Source: Margaritifera margaritifera
Taxonomy: Eukaryota; Mollusca; Bivalvia; Unionida; Margaritiferidae
Direction of reading: 5' to 3'
Length of the DNA: 64,000 nucleotides
Assembly: GCA_029931535.1 (NCBI GenBank)
Contig: JAQPZY010001581.1
Location: 1,394,001 to 1,458,000, forward strand
The notes below the pieces were generated by a model, which worked only from the letters and a program-made list of their open reading frames with translations, was not told where the DNA came from and searched no databases. Of the stretch, positions 43,801 to 55,800 are shown one piece after another. The position numbers and the translations under genes were made by a program. Position 1 is the stretch's first letter. The number at the start of each line of letters is the position of its first letter.

Positions 43801-46800
43801 GAAATCGTCATAGAAAGTGTTCAACTATATCTGCTTAATTTATTCATAAACTCTCCAAATTCTTTGAGAGCTGCCGTTTTTCCGAGCGTGTCTAAATGTG
43901 TGGTTCATGCCCCTGAAATAAAGGCCACGTGACGTAAGATTGGAATGTGACAATCAGGTCAATGTTTACTCTAGAAATATATCATGTATGATGTCCCTGT
44001 ATTATTAATATTTGCATATGCAATACAAATCATTTCTTTCAAACGCATATCGACTGCAATAAAACACTTATAAATAATGATGGCAAAAATATGAAAGAAA
44101 AAAAATATGTTTTTTTTCTTCTTCAAGCTGTCTGATAAAATTATCATATTTTAAGGTACTGTAAAGTTTTAAAAGATTTTTTGTTTATGCTATTTCATAA
44201 CAAAGATTTTGTTCCTTTAGGCCCCCCCCCCCCCAAAAAATGTTTCCAGTCGGCCGACCGTCCCTGTTTCACAATGCTGACCCTAGAACTCCCCCCTCCC
44301 TTTTTTTTTTTTTTTTTTAATTAAAAAATAAATCAAATTGCCGAAATTGATTTGTGCATCTAACTGAGCCAGTTTTGACCAGTACTTTGAAGCTCTTGAA
44401 ATTTTATTTGATTTATATATAATGTTTAAAAAAAAAAAAATTTTTTTATTATAAACAAAATCACATTGCTGAAATTGATTTGTGCATCTAATTGAGCCAG
44501 TTTTGCCCAGTACTTTGAAGGGCTATAAATATTATTTGATTTATATATAATGTTTATAAAAAAAAAAAAGTACCTGCCTACCCTAATTTTAAAACCAGTG
44601 CAATAGGAAACACATATTTTTTGGGGGGTCTTATATTAAAATATTTCAATGAAAAATTGCATACTATATAGTTTTTCATTGGATTTATTTTTTCTAACAT
44701 GATATAAGAAGTGCATTGCCTTTGCCGTCTAAAAAATCTCTGTTTTCGGTTTCCCGCTAATCAAAAGGTAAAGAAAACCAACATGTGAACAGTAGCCCTG
44801 GCTTGAATGGCTAACACTCACTCCAGGGCCACAAAGTGTATGGCATGAGTAAAATTTGCCATTTTCATTGTATCTTTTCAATTTGATTTGTATTAAGTAT
44901 TAAAATATGTCTTAATCAGTACTTACTGTCACTGTCAACAAATGCTAGTGACCCAGTTGATTACATCAGGATCTCAAAACAAGCTTGTGAGGTCACAAGA
45001 TACATGGCGCACGAATCAAGGGTAAACACGAAGTTAGGACAGTTGACGATAAATTACATGCAAGCTTGTTAATCTAATTTCTGTTTTTGTTAGGGACTGT
45101 TTTTCTTCTAGTTTATCAAATTCTACAATTGTCTTCATGCAGTGAAGTTTGAATTTTAACTGAGGCAAGTTCAGAAGTCATATACATGTAGGTATGCTTC
45201 TAATTTTTATACTTTTAATTTGTCAAAGAATATGGCAGTGGATCTATTTCAAAAGTTTTAAGGTGTAAAGTGAGTAATTTCATATTGCTTTTTTTTTGTT
45301 TTTTTGTTTAAAGAAGTAAAGTACCAAACGTTTGACAGATATGATGTTGCAGCTTTCAAACTGGATGGTCATGAATAACATTTACAGATGTTTCTAAGAC
45401 TTATGAAGTGATTTTCGAATGTTTAATTAAAAAAAAAATGCCTTTGCCAAACAGGTAAATAGTCACATTTGTTGTCCAGGTTACATAGTACATGTTGCTG
45501 CATGTAATCTATTTCAGTGGATGATACTTGAATCATACAAGAAGCAGGGAAGGATTTAGGATTTTATTCTGAGAGGATTTGTTTAGAAGAGGTGTTTCAG
45601 TGTAATTCAAATGGTTAACATTCTTGTTTTTCACCTAATAGTGTACGATTTTAACAGATGGATAGGGGGAACCTTTAACCACCTGACAACATCCCCCCTC
45701 CCGAAAATGGATTTCTATATGGAAGTGAAGTAAAAAGTCTAAACCCATACAGAAAAAAAGTGAAGATTTCCCACATATTCAAGAAAGCGGCTGTGAGAGA
45801 TTCCTTTGACTGAAGAGCTTGCCTTTCTGTGTATCACATATTCGAGAAAGCGGCTGTGAGAGATTCCTTAGACTGAAGAGCTTGCCTTTCTGTGTATCAG
45901 CCTGAATTTTCTGGAATCTTTCCTTAATAATACATTGGATATGATCTAGATCATACATCCACTGTCTCCTTAATTTGCTCTGCGTGCAACAATTTTGCAA
46001 GGAACGCAGTATGCTTAATTTAAAAAAGACAACGTAACAGTTAATGAAATATATTTTGTATACAGAGTGTTTTACAAAAGAAATTGAACAGAATATCAGT
46101 ACATCATGGTACTCTCTTGAGAGGTTTCATTTTAACAAACTTTTAAATGTTATGATGGAAACTACAGATATATTGCACAAGTGTACAAAATAATGTTTAA
46201 CTTTGATAAATACAGTTTTAAGCAATTATGATAAATATTGTTTCAAAAAATTATGAATTTGTATTCATTCCTTCCCATGTCGTTTCCTTTGATTTATTCA
46301 GATTTTAGGGGTCCCCACTGAAATTGTATGATTAACAGCAAACAAGCAGGAGTATGTGTAATGAGTTCTAGAAAGTTTGCATATGTAAAACAAGATACAT
46401 GGTTCAAAATTAGGATTTTTTTCACTAACCCACAGGATCACCAAAATAATATTTTAATTGATCCTGTCTAAATTTCACTGATCTTGCTAAAATCAAACAG
46501 AAGCCAGTTTAGTTTCTAATTCAACATTTATTATTCATAATCATAAACTCAAAACAATAACTGTATTTCACCAACAACACAGTCTCTCCTGTGTCACACT
46601 TTAGCCATTAGTGTCCATTTTCCCAGCATTTCTGGTACTTTCTTAGTCTCTTATGTTCATCATATATGTGATCGCGCTCCCTTGTCATCTAATTTTTGCC
46701 ATTTCGGTGGCAGCTGCACACCTTGCAAATACTTCTACATGTTTACAATTGTCAGTGCATAATGCACTGAATATTTATTAACAACAATATAAATATTAAA

Positions 46801-49800
46801 ACATTGTTTGGTACAATTTTGGATTATTCATTGAATCAATAAAAGCAACCTTTTCTGATTGGTCAATGCTAGCCCGAGACCCTGTACCTTTTGTTATCAT
46901 CATTAATGAAATCAGTGATTGGATGTAGTACACCTAGCTGGTTTCATGTGCTGGTTTCATGTGCATCAGGACCATTGCTTTCACAATAATCACACTAATT
47001 TGCTTGATGAGTGAATGAGTGTTTTACACCTGCCCATTTGTGCTGCGAGCTTTTATTGTTACATAATGCATGTGATATCATAATTACAATAATTGAAAAT
47101 CATTATTATCACATATTTATATACGGGTTGTCTTTTTTCTCATGGGAGAAACCTCACAAAAACATGCATAATTGAACTTGAATATGCTCATCTTCACTAG
47201 AATTTAATATCACTTTGAAAATCTCTTTATTGCTGCTAAATAAGTTTTATTATAGGAACTTGGTTCTTTTTCATTCTTGTCAAAAATATTTATCAAATAC
47301 AAATCAAATCCTAGTCTATTTTTTTTCCTATTGCTCACGTGAGCAACCTCTTCCTTACATTAACCATTCGCTCATGTGATTTTCACATGTCAATAATATG
47401 CATGGATCTAATCATACTCGATGATATAAGCCTATTTATCAAGTTTGATTTTAATCAAATCAGTATATATATATCTACCAAGTTTGATCTAAATGGAATT
47501 AGTATACATATATATAAATAAGACCTCTGGAAAATCTTATATATGTTGGACATGTCTCATATTAACAATATTCTTACTGTTTGCAAAATATTCTTGTACG
47601 ACATTCATTGTTATGAATGTAAATCTTATTCTTTATCTTATTTTTAACTTCACAACAGTAAAATCAAATAATTTCAAACTCATTATCAAGCATGGAATAT
47701 TGCAATTCTTTTGACCCCCAAATCAACAGGCCACTGTCTTACCTTAAATGCAAGCTCTTCACAAACTTTAATAAAGATACATGGTCAAAAGCCAAAGTTT
47801 ACGTGCAGAAATAATTTTTCATTATTCTGCTGCAGTGATCTTGATCTTTGATCTTTATGACCCCAAAAGCAATTGGTTTCTTACCTACTTCCAGGTGTAA
47901 GCAATGCACAAAGTTAAGTTGAGGTCTGTGATGTAGAACAAAAATTATTTTGCAAAAACCATTTTTCTTCTTTCAGTCACAGTGACATTGACCTTTGGAC
48001 CTCAAAATTAATAGACTTCTTCCTTACCCCAAATGCAATGCATCCACAAAGTTTGGTCCAGATCTGTGATGTAGAACTAATAATATTGTGCAGAAACCTT
48101 TTTCATCATTCAGTCACAGTAATCTTGTCCTTTTACCTTTTTGCCTACAAAATCAATAAGCTTCTTCCTTAATCCTGGTGCAAGCCATCCACAAAGTTTG
48201 GTAAAGGTAGATGGCGTAAAACTAAAGTTATTGTGTGGAAATGAAATAGGTAATAGATGGATATACAGACAGACGTACAGCTGAAGAGACATCATAACAC
48301 TATACACTATATTTTGGCAGGCATATAAGAAACTTAACCAAGAATGGAGTAATATATGTAAAAAGTTAGCCCCTTTGACCCCACCCTGGGGGTAGATGGC
48401 ATAAGACTCACTCCAAACTGTTGCCTAGAACCTAGGAAGAAAGGATCATTGAGTTTAAGCGAGACTGCACATATGCTTTTACATGAGTAGAAGCCATATC
48501 ATGCATTAAATATGACTTACCCCATGTGTAGTCAATGAGGGACACATTAAACTGCATTTTCTCTATGGTGACAGTCATAATTTTACTGCAGGGATCCAGT
48601 AACAGTGAGGTGTAAAATGGCCGCCCTACAAAGCCTGACTTGCTGCAGCAGGCAACCCCTGTACAGAGGCTTTCAATATGACATACTATTAAGTCTGGGA
48701 GTAGTGATCCCTCTGACATCAAAGAGCAGGCTGAATAAAGGAAAAGAAAGAAAAATGGTCAAAAAAGTCAGAGATGATAACACAATCACCAAGTAAAATA
48801 TCATCTGTCTTCAGGAGAGTAAAATATTTAAAGTAGTTACATTGGAGACATAACAAGAGTGAATAAGAAAAAAACAACACAAAGCAAACATTTGCATCAT
48901 AAAGATTAGTATTTGCCTCTTCTTACATTATCCTGAAAATGTAAATTGAATTTATTCATGAACACAAAAAAGCCAGCAAAACTTTCTTACCAGGTCTGAA
49001 ATGAGACCACTACCCAACAACATTTTACAAATTGCCAGAGTTTAGATAACTGAGCCCACTCACTAGCATAGCATTTTCCATAAAACTTAAGTTTTTCTTT
49101 TGAAAATGTGTACCTTCAGGGCTGAGCAAATATTTTTTTCATCCACTTGTCCAGGACAAGTGGTTTCATAAAATTCACTTGTCCCACCTTACTTTTCACT
49201 TGTCCCAAAATGGTAATCACTTGCCGCGATTTGATGAGATGTATGTACTTAATCCATAGAAAGAACTAACTAAATAATATACAACATAATTATTTCTTAA
49301 AAGATTTTAATTTTTCGAAAACATTGGTTGATATACATTTGGCTACTTCAGGTACATGTATATATGTTTTAGCTGCTGGATTTGAAAAAAATGTCCATGT
49401 ACATGTCTGCCACCTGCACCAGCACTAAGCCAGCAGTTGATAGCTGTGTCTGGGTTAAAGTCCTCAAGCTCTGGTCCATTTGGTGAAATGTTCATTAGAA
49501 TTTTTAAACTCTCATGGTTTAAGGAAGTCTCATACTCAGTAGCAGTCTTATGTTTTATCCCTCCACTTTCACAAGAATTTTCCTTCTTCTAATCGACCTT
49601 ATCACCTTCCTTGCGAAAAAAATGTAGCAAACTCATTTTATCCATATAGTAAATATCAGCTTGCTTGACAACTACTTCTAAAGCGATCATAACAAACATT
49701 TTCTCTTTTAAATACGAAGAGACAGCTCACTAATTAGAGTAATTGTTTCACATCAAATGCAATATCGCACGTGAATGTTGAAAGAATCATTACTGTCATT

Positions 49801-52800
49801 TAATCAGTTCATTAAGGAAACCAACATTGATGTCGATAAAGTACCTTTCATTAATTTAATTACGCTGGCTCGCTGGATTAAAATCAGAGTGAGCCGCTTG
49901 TGAGAATCTGGTTTGAGTAAACACAGTGCAACAAAGCCGCTTAAAACACTACTAATTAATTATACCGGCTTTGTTTTGTATGACTTGTTTTGATTTGCCG
50001 ATAATTTGGTCGCTTAGCCCAATGTGCAGTCAAGCGATAACAGAACATGCACATATGCAATAGTTATCACTGACCACCTGTAGGTGTTATACAGAATGTA
50101 AATGTATACATGAAGATGGGTAGAATCAAGTATTCAGTATGCCCGGAGGGCATGAATGGCAAAATAAAGGTAGATATAGTGATTAAAGCATGAAAATAAG
50201 GACTTGCCCGACATTTTTAAAATAGGAAAAAAGCACTTGTCCCGGACTAGCGACTAGGACAATTTTACTTGTTCGACTTCGAAAATGAATAGTCCGGGAT
50301 GTCGGGCTATGGGATTTGCTCAGTCCTGACCTTGTTAAAGAAATATGTTTGGCTGATAGTTACATTTCATGAAAATTGGATGCAAATCAAATTATAATAA
50401 TGTGAATTTATACATATTATATGGTAAAAACTATCTAGATATCTAATAGGGATGGGATCTGAATGGAAGTCTAGGAAACAATTATTGGAAGCTTATCATC
50501 GATAATATTCTGATAATCATTTCTCTCAACAATAATTTCATATTCTTTGTTCCCCACCTCTCCCACTACTCCCAGTACCATAAATGTTACTATTTGGCAC
50601 CTTTGTTTTCATTAACTATGGATCTAACTATGATGGAATTGGAGTAATCATAAAGTGTAAGAAATCTGAATTCATAAATTACAAACTGACATCATGAAAA
50701 AAAAGGAATTTCACAAATTAATGTCTCAGGAACAACAGCCATATTCCCAAGCCTACCATGATAGCAGCAGGTATATCATTTGTTGACCAGTGTTAAAATT
50801 ACTACTTCTGAAATCAGCTCCACAACACTCATATATCATGTGCAAAACAAGTTCTATGTAGATTGTACACTGAAAGAACTTACCTACCATGGGATTTTAT
50901 TCATTTCAAACAGTTATGGGAATTTTCTGCATTGATCTGAACTCTGAATTTTGCATTCATGGTTGACCAACAGTCCTAGGAAGTATTTGAAGGACAAACA
51001 GCTCACTAACTTTATAGCTGTCTGTTGGACTCCAGACATATATTAAGGATGCAAAAGATTGTTGTATGGCACAAAAAAGGGCTTTAATAAAATGTAGTCT
51101 CCATTTTCATCCTTTTAAAACATGTTTTGAGTAAAATTTTAGAAAAATGTTCATGATTAGGAATTGGGGGGGGGGGATTGCAAAAAAAGAGTTACAATAA
51201 CTTCTGATGATCCGTTTATAGACTTCAGAATACCGTATGTACTCACTTATAAGTCTACATTTTTTACTTAAAATTTGATTCATGCAGAGTAGGGGTCGTC
51301 TTATAAGCATGACATTAAAAAAAATTATAAATCTTGGGGTAATGTTGGAAACTCTAGATGATCGCAGTACATAAAAATACTGTCAATTCATATATTTTTA
51401 TGTTTTCATGCCACTATTCCTATGCAGTAATGGATATATGTATGCATTGTGTTTATCCGTTTCATGACGGTATTCATTACACAATACATGTATCTACAGT
51501 TATTTGGATTTTAATAATTTGAAAACATTACTGGTAAATTAAATACTACCTACTGCAAAATGAAGTGTCTGTCGATGTTATAGTATGTATATTGCTTCCA
51601 TTTTCGTGCCTGTCCACACAACCCGTCTTTGTATTAATATTTGTGTTTTGCTGTGTAAAGACTACTTGATGCAATACAAGTTTTGATTTAATTTGTATTT
51701 TCCTTTTCCACAAGTCAGATTTAATTCCCAAGTGATATTTCCCAAGTTATCTGCCAGTGCACGTGGGCCGATAAGCCTTTGGCTTGTAAAGGTACTAACT
51801 TTGTTTTCAAATTGACAATCCTTTTGATCAAGCTGCAAATCTAATACGTGTTCAGTGCCAAGTAGAGTTCTACAACTTCCTGTGCATATACTTTGACCTT
51901 AATCCCTTAGCTTGTAAAGGTACCACACTCTTTGTTTTCCTATGTGACAACCTTTTGATCAAGCCGCAAGTTTGATACTTGTTCAGTGCCATGTAACAGA
52001 GGGTGATTATTTGAACTCCCTGTGATCTTGCCGCGCAATTGACATGTGTTCAGTTGCATCCTTTAATAGATTTCTGACTTTATCATCAAAGTGTTACTTA
52101 CAGAGCCCAAGCTCGGTCTCTCAATAAGCACCCGCATATGACAGTAAAGCCGAGGTATCGGAGTCAGATGAGATTTATGATGACTAGATGATGACGATTT
52201 ACAATGACTAGACGACGATGTAGGATTTCAGAACTCTATCAGGCAATGAGGATTAATTCTTGGACTTGGTACCAGATGACATTAGATAGTGACATTTATA
52301 GGATACAGTGAATCACAAAAAAGTGGACTTAACTTTAATTGTTTATTTGTACGACGTGTGGAATTAACATATTACGGGATATTGTGAATGGGATCATTCT
52401 GAACTTCTATTTTTATACCGGTATGCGACCTATAATTGAATTTGTGGATTTATCATATAAATGGATTTAAAATGTCAAGCATTATGGATTTCAATGGACT
52501 TTATTACACAAAGATTGACAAACTGTAACTTGTCAATTTATTTGTGACATATTTTACTCAGTAATATAATTGTATTTTACACTGGTTTTGTCTTTTTTTT
52601 CTTATCTATCTATCTAGTCTGGCTTGTTTATATTTCCAAAGTGCATTTCTGACTCACTAAGAAGTGATCTTGTGATGACAGACAATACAGTAATAATTGC
52701 TCCTGATAATAGTTACAATGGCTCCCACACCTAGAAAGCTCACATCTACCAGGTCTGAAGAGAGTTGAGCCTAAGGAGGGCTCCCAGCTTCGGGGCAATA

Positions 52801-55800
52801 AAGTAATACATGGACCTGGAATCAAATTACGATATCCCACCCCCCACCACCCATCATAATTAGGTTGACTAAAATCAAGAAGATACATGTATTCTCAAAA
52901 AATAATGCCTTGTTTGCATGGTCTGTTTGTCAATGACTTAATTGGTAAAATTAATTATTTTAATAAATATGAAAGGTCAGACTGTAAACTTTATGAAACT
53001 GTAAAGAATGTTGCATATGATTGTTGTTAAATGAAATCTGTAAGATGTCAAATGATGTAAAATGTCTCTGTTTTCTGTGTCAAGCAGACATTTTTGGTTA
53101 CTTCCTCTATGTCAGTTTTGTTTACATTAGCAATATACAAAAATCAGCTGGTGAGCCGATCATGAAACTTTTCAGAATTTACTGAACTAAGGTGTGCTAA
53201 TATGTAGCAAAAAGCAACTGAAGTCTATCAGTTATGGTAAAATTGGTATACTGTTCAATGCTTATACATGAAATAGAAGGAAAATAATTGTGGTCTGAGG
53301 CCGCCTCACATATATTTCGGCCATACCATGGGTATACTTGAAAGTTTGCTGTACTTAGCATTCTGTCTATAATTCCTGTATCACTACAGGAAATAAATTA
53401 TTAAGTGACAGTAATATAATGATGTGTGAAAACAGATGCTATCTCTATCTTTTATGTTATGATACATTATTATATCATACCTGCCATATCACGGCAAATA
53501 TTTCCTTATAAGACAGAGAAAGTGCGAGAGAGAGAAACCATTCTTGACACTATGATATATGCCTGTAGCCTGTTTAAAGCAGTAAACAGCCATGATTTTC
53601 ATAGTTTTACACTTGATGCTCATGGAAAACTATTACCACTTTTCAGTTTATACACAAGAGGCAATCGAAAGGTAAAGGCAGTCCGAGATAAACAACCACC
53701 AGTCCACAGATTACTTAACTGACTGACAATAGCTAGGGTAATTTTGTGTTCGCTAGTTGTTTGAGCATACAAAAACACCACCCTGCATCAGGGCAATGCA
53801 CGACTGCATAGCTCAATCCCAGAAATAAGTAACATGTTTAAATAATCACTGACAGACCAAGCCACAAGACCTAAAATGCTTTTTACTATTTCATTGCAGA
53901 GCACAATCTGCAACTTGCAGTTGCAGATCATTTTCTAGACCTGTGTAAGAAAATGTCCCTGGAAAGTGATACCGCTAAGAAATGTAGCTGTATAAGAAGT
54001 TTGACACTCCCTCGCAGCCATGAAGATGAAGGAAGATAATTTTCAATGCCAAGATCAAACATTTACCAAGATCTAAAGCAAAGTTTGAACAACAATGCCA
54101 TCCAGTCTCTAATGAGTGTAAAGGTGAACACTAATGACACTTGCAATGTCTTCAAACCTACAATGAACTATTGAGCAGCAAAGACTGCAATTACAAGTTA
54201 ATACTGTTTTCTGCGGTCCAATAGATTTTAAAGACGAATACTTTATGTATTTTCTTTATTTAATGTCTGTGTGCATATGATTATGTGAGTGTGTGTCCAT
54301 ATATATGTGTCCGATGGTGCTGACAGATGACAATGCTAAATCGATCAGCTATTTTTTGTTTGGAAGTGTATTAAATGCTTCAGAGAAAATATATATGTTT
54401 TATTTTCTTTTATTTTAATATGAATTTCCAGTCATTTTCTACAGGTTTATATGAGTAGATGACTTATTCTCGGTCGTACAACATTGCTCATTTGAATCAC
54501 AAGTACTGCCCCCCTTGAAACAAAAAACAAAAATACTTTCTGAGTCTCAAAACCCCACCAACAATGTGTACAAGGTATGTTATATGTCCCAAAAAGTTTC
54601 AAATTTCGAAAAATATTTTCATCTTTTCAATTCCAGATCAAGATTATATCGCATCTCAATTTTTATAAATATACGACAAGTTTACATGGCTACAAGTTCA
54701 TATTAACAAAGAATCTGTCGATCACAGGATGGTGTAAACACAGTGCATAATTAAAAGTTGCTTATATTTTATATATTGGGGATGGGGGGCCTATGTCCCA
54801 GACTTTAGAGAAGCCTCATTCCTTAGGAATGTTCATTCCTTTACTCAATTTCACACAAGCATGATGTTAGTTTTACAAAGCGCCATCTTCTGACACTTAG
54901 CTTTTCAGTTGATAATTCTTGAGGGGGGTGGGTAGGGGGATGCCTGTGACATAAGGAACAAACTTTGTCTTTAAAAAAATTTGGAAGTTTAATTGTAATT
55001 CATACACTCTAAAATCTTGAATACAAGATAAACTTTGCTTTATATTTTTCACCACATATTAATGCTAATAAATAGGTTTTTTTCAAATCAAACAAGTCTG
55101 TAAGGTCTTTTTCTCATGAAAGAACTATGCAATTTACCTTTGGAAGCCTCTGACACACACACACACACAGAGAAATACATGCATGCGCACACTGTGGACT
55201 CTGGGATGTAGAATAGGTTCCATGCATCCTGATGCAGTGTAGTAAGAGGTGACTAATGGAGGCTACCTTTTAGCTCTGGGATACATCCTGTGATGATTTT
55301 CCAGCTGAGATCTTGGACCTCTTTAAAGAGTGCAGTTTATATAATAAATCTGTGTATTTTAAAGATTTTACCCATTTTTGCCTTTATCTTTGTTTTGCAT
55401 GCCTTTTTTAGGATATGTAACTTACTTTACACTATGACACCATATGTTTTCTAATAATGTACTCAGTCATTCTCTATCAAATGTTTTCATGCTGACTAAG
55501 TTTGGTTACATGATTCTGCAATAGTGCACTGCAATTACATGTATGGTCTTGTTACTACTGCTCTAGCAATAAACATAAAACTAGACTTGTGTTTGTGAAA
55601 TATGTATGTCCCCATTGCAGATCAAAATTGTATAAGTCCAAAAAAGTTAAAAATTATATAAAAAATTCGAAAAATTACTATAATGGCATAACAATTTAAT
55701 TTGTTCATCTATATATGCATACAAACAAGCTTACCAAATTTTATGTGTTTACATCAAGTGGTTTTTGTTTAATCATGCAAACAAGGTTTTCATCAATAAA

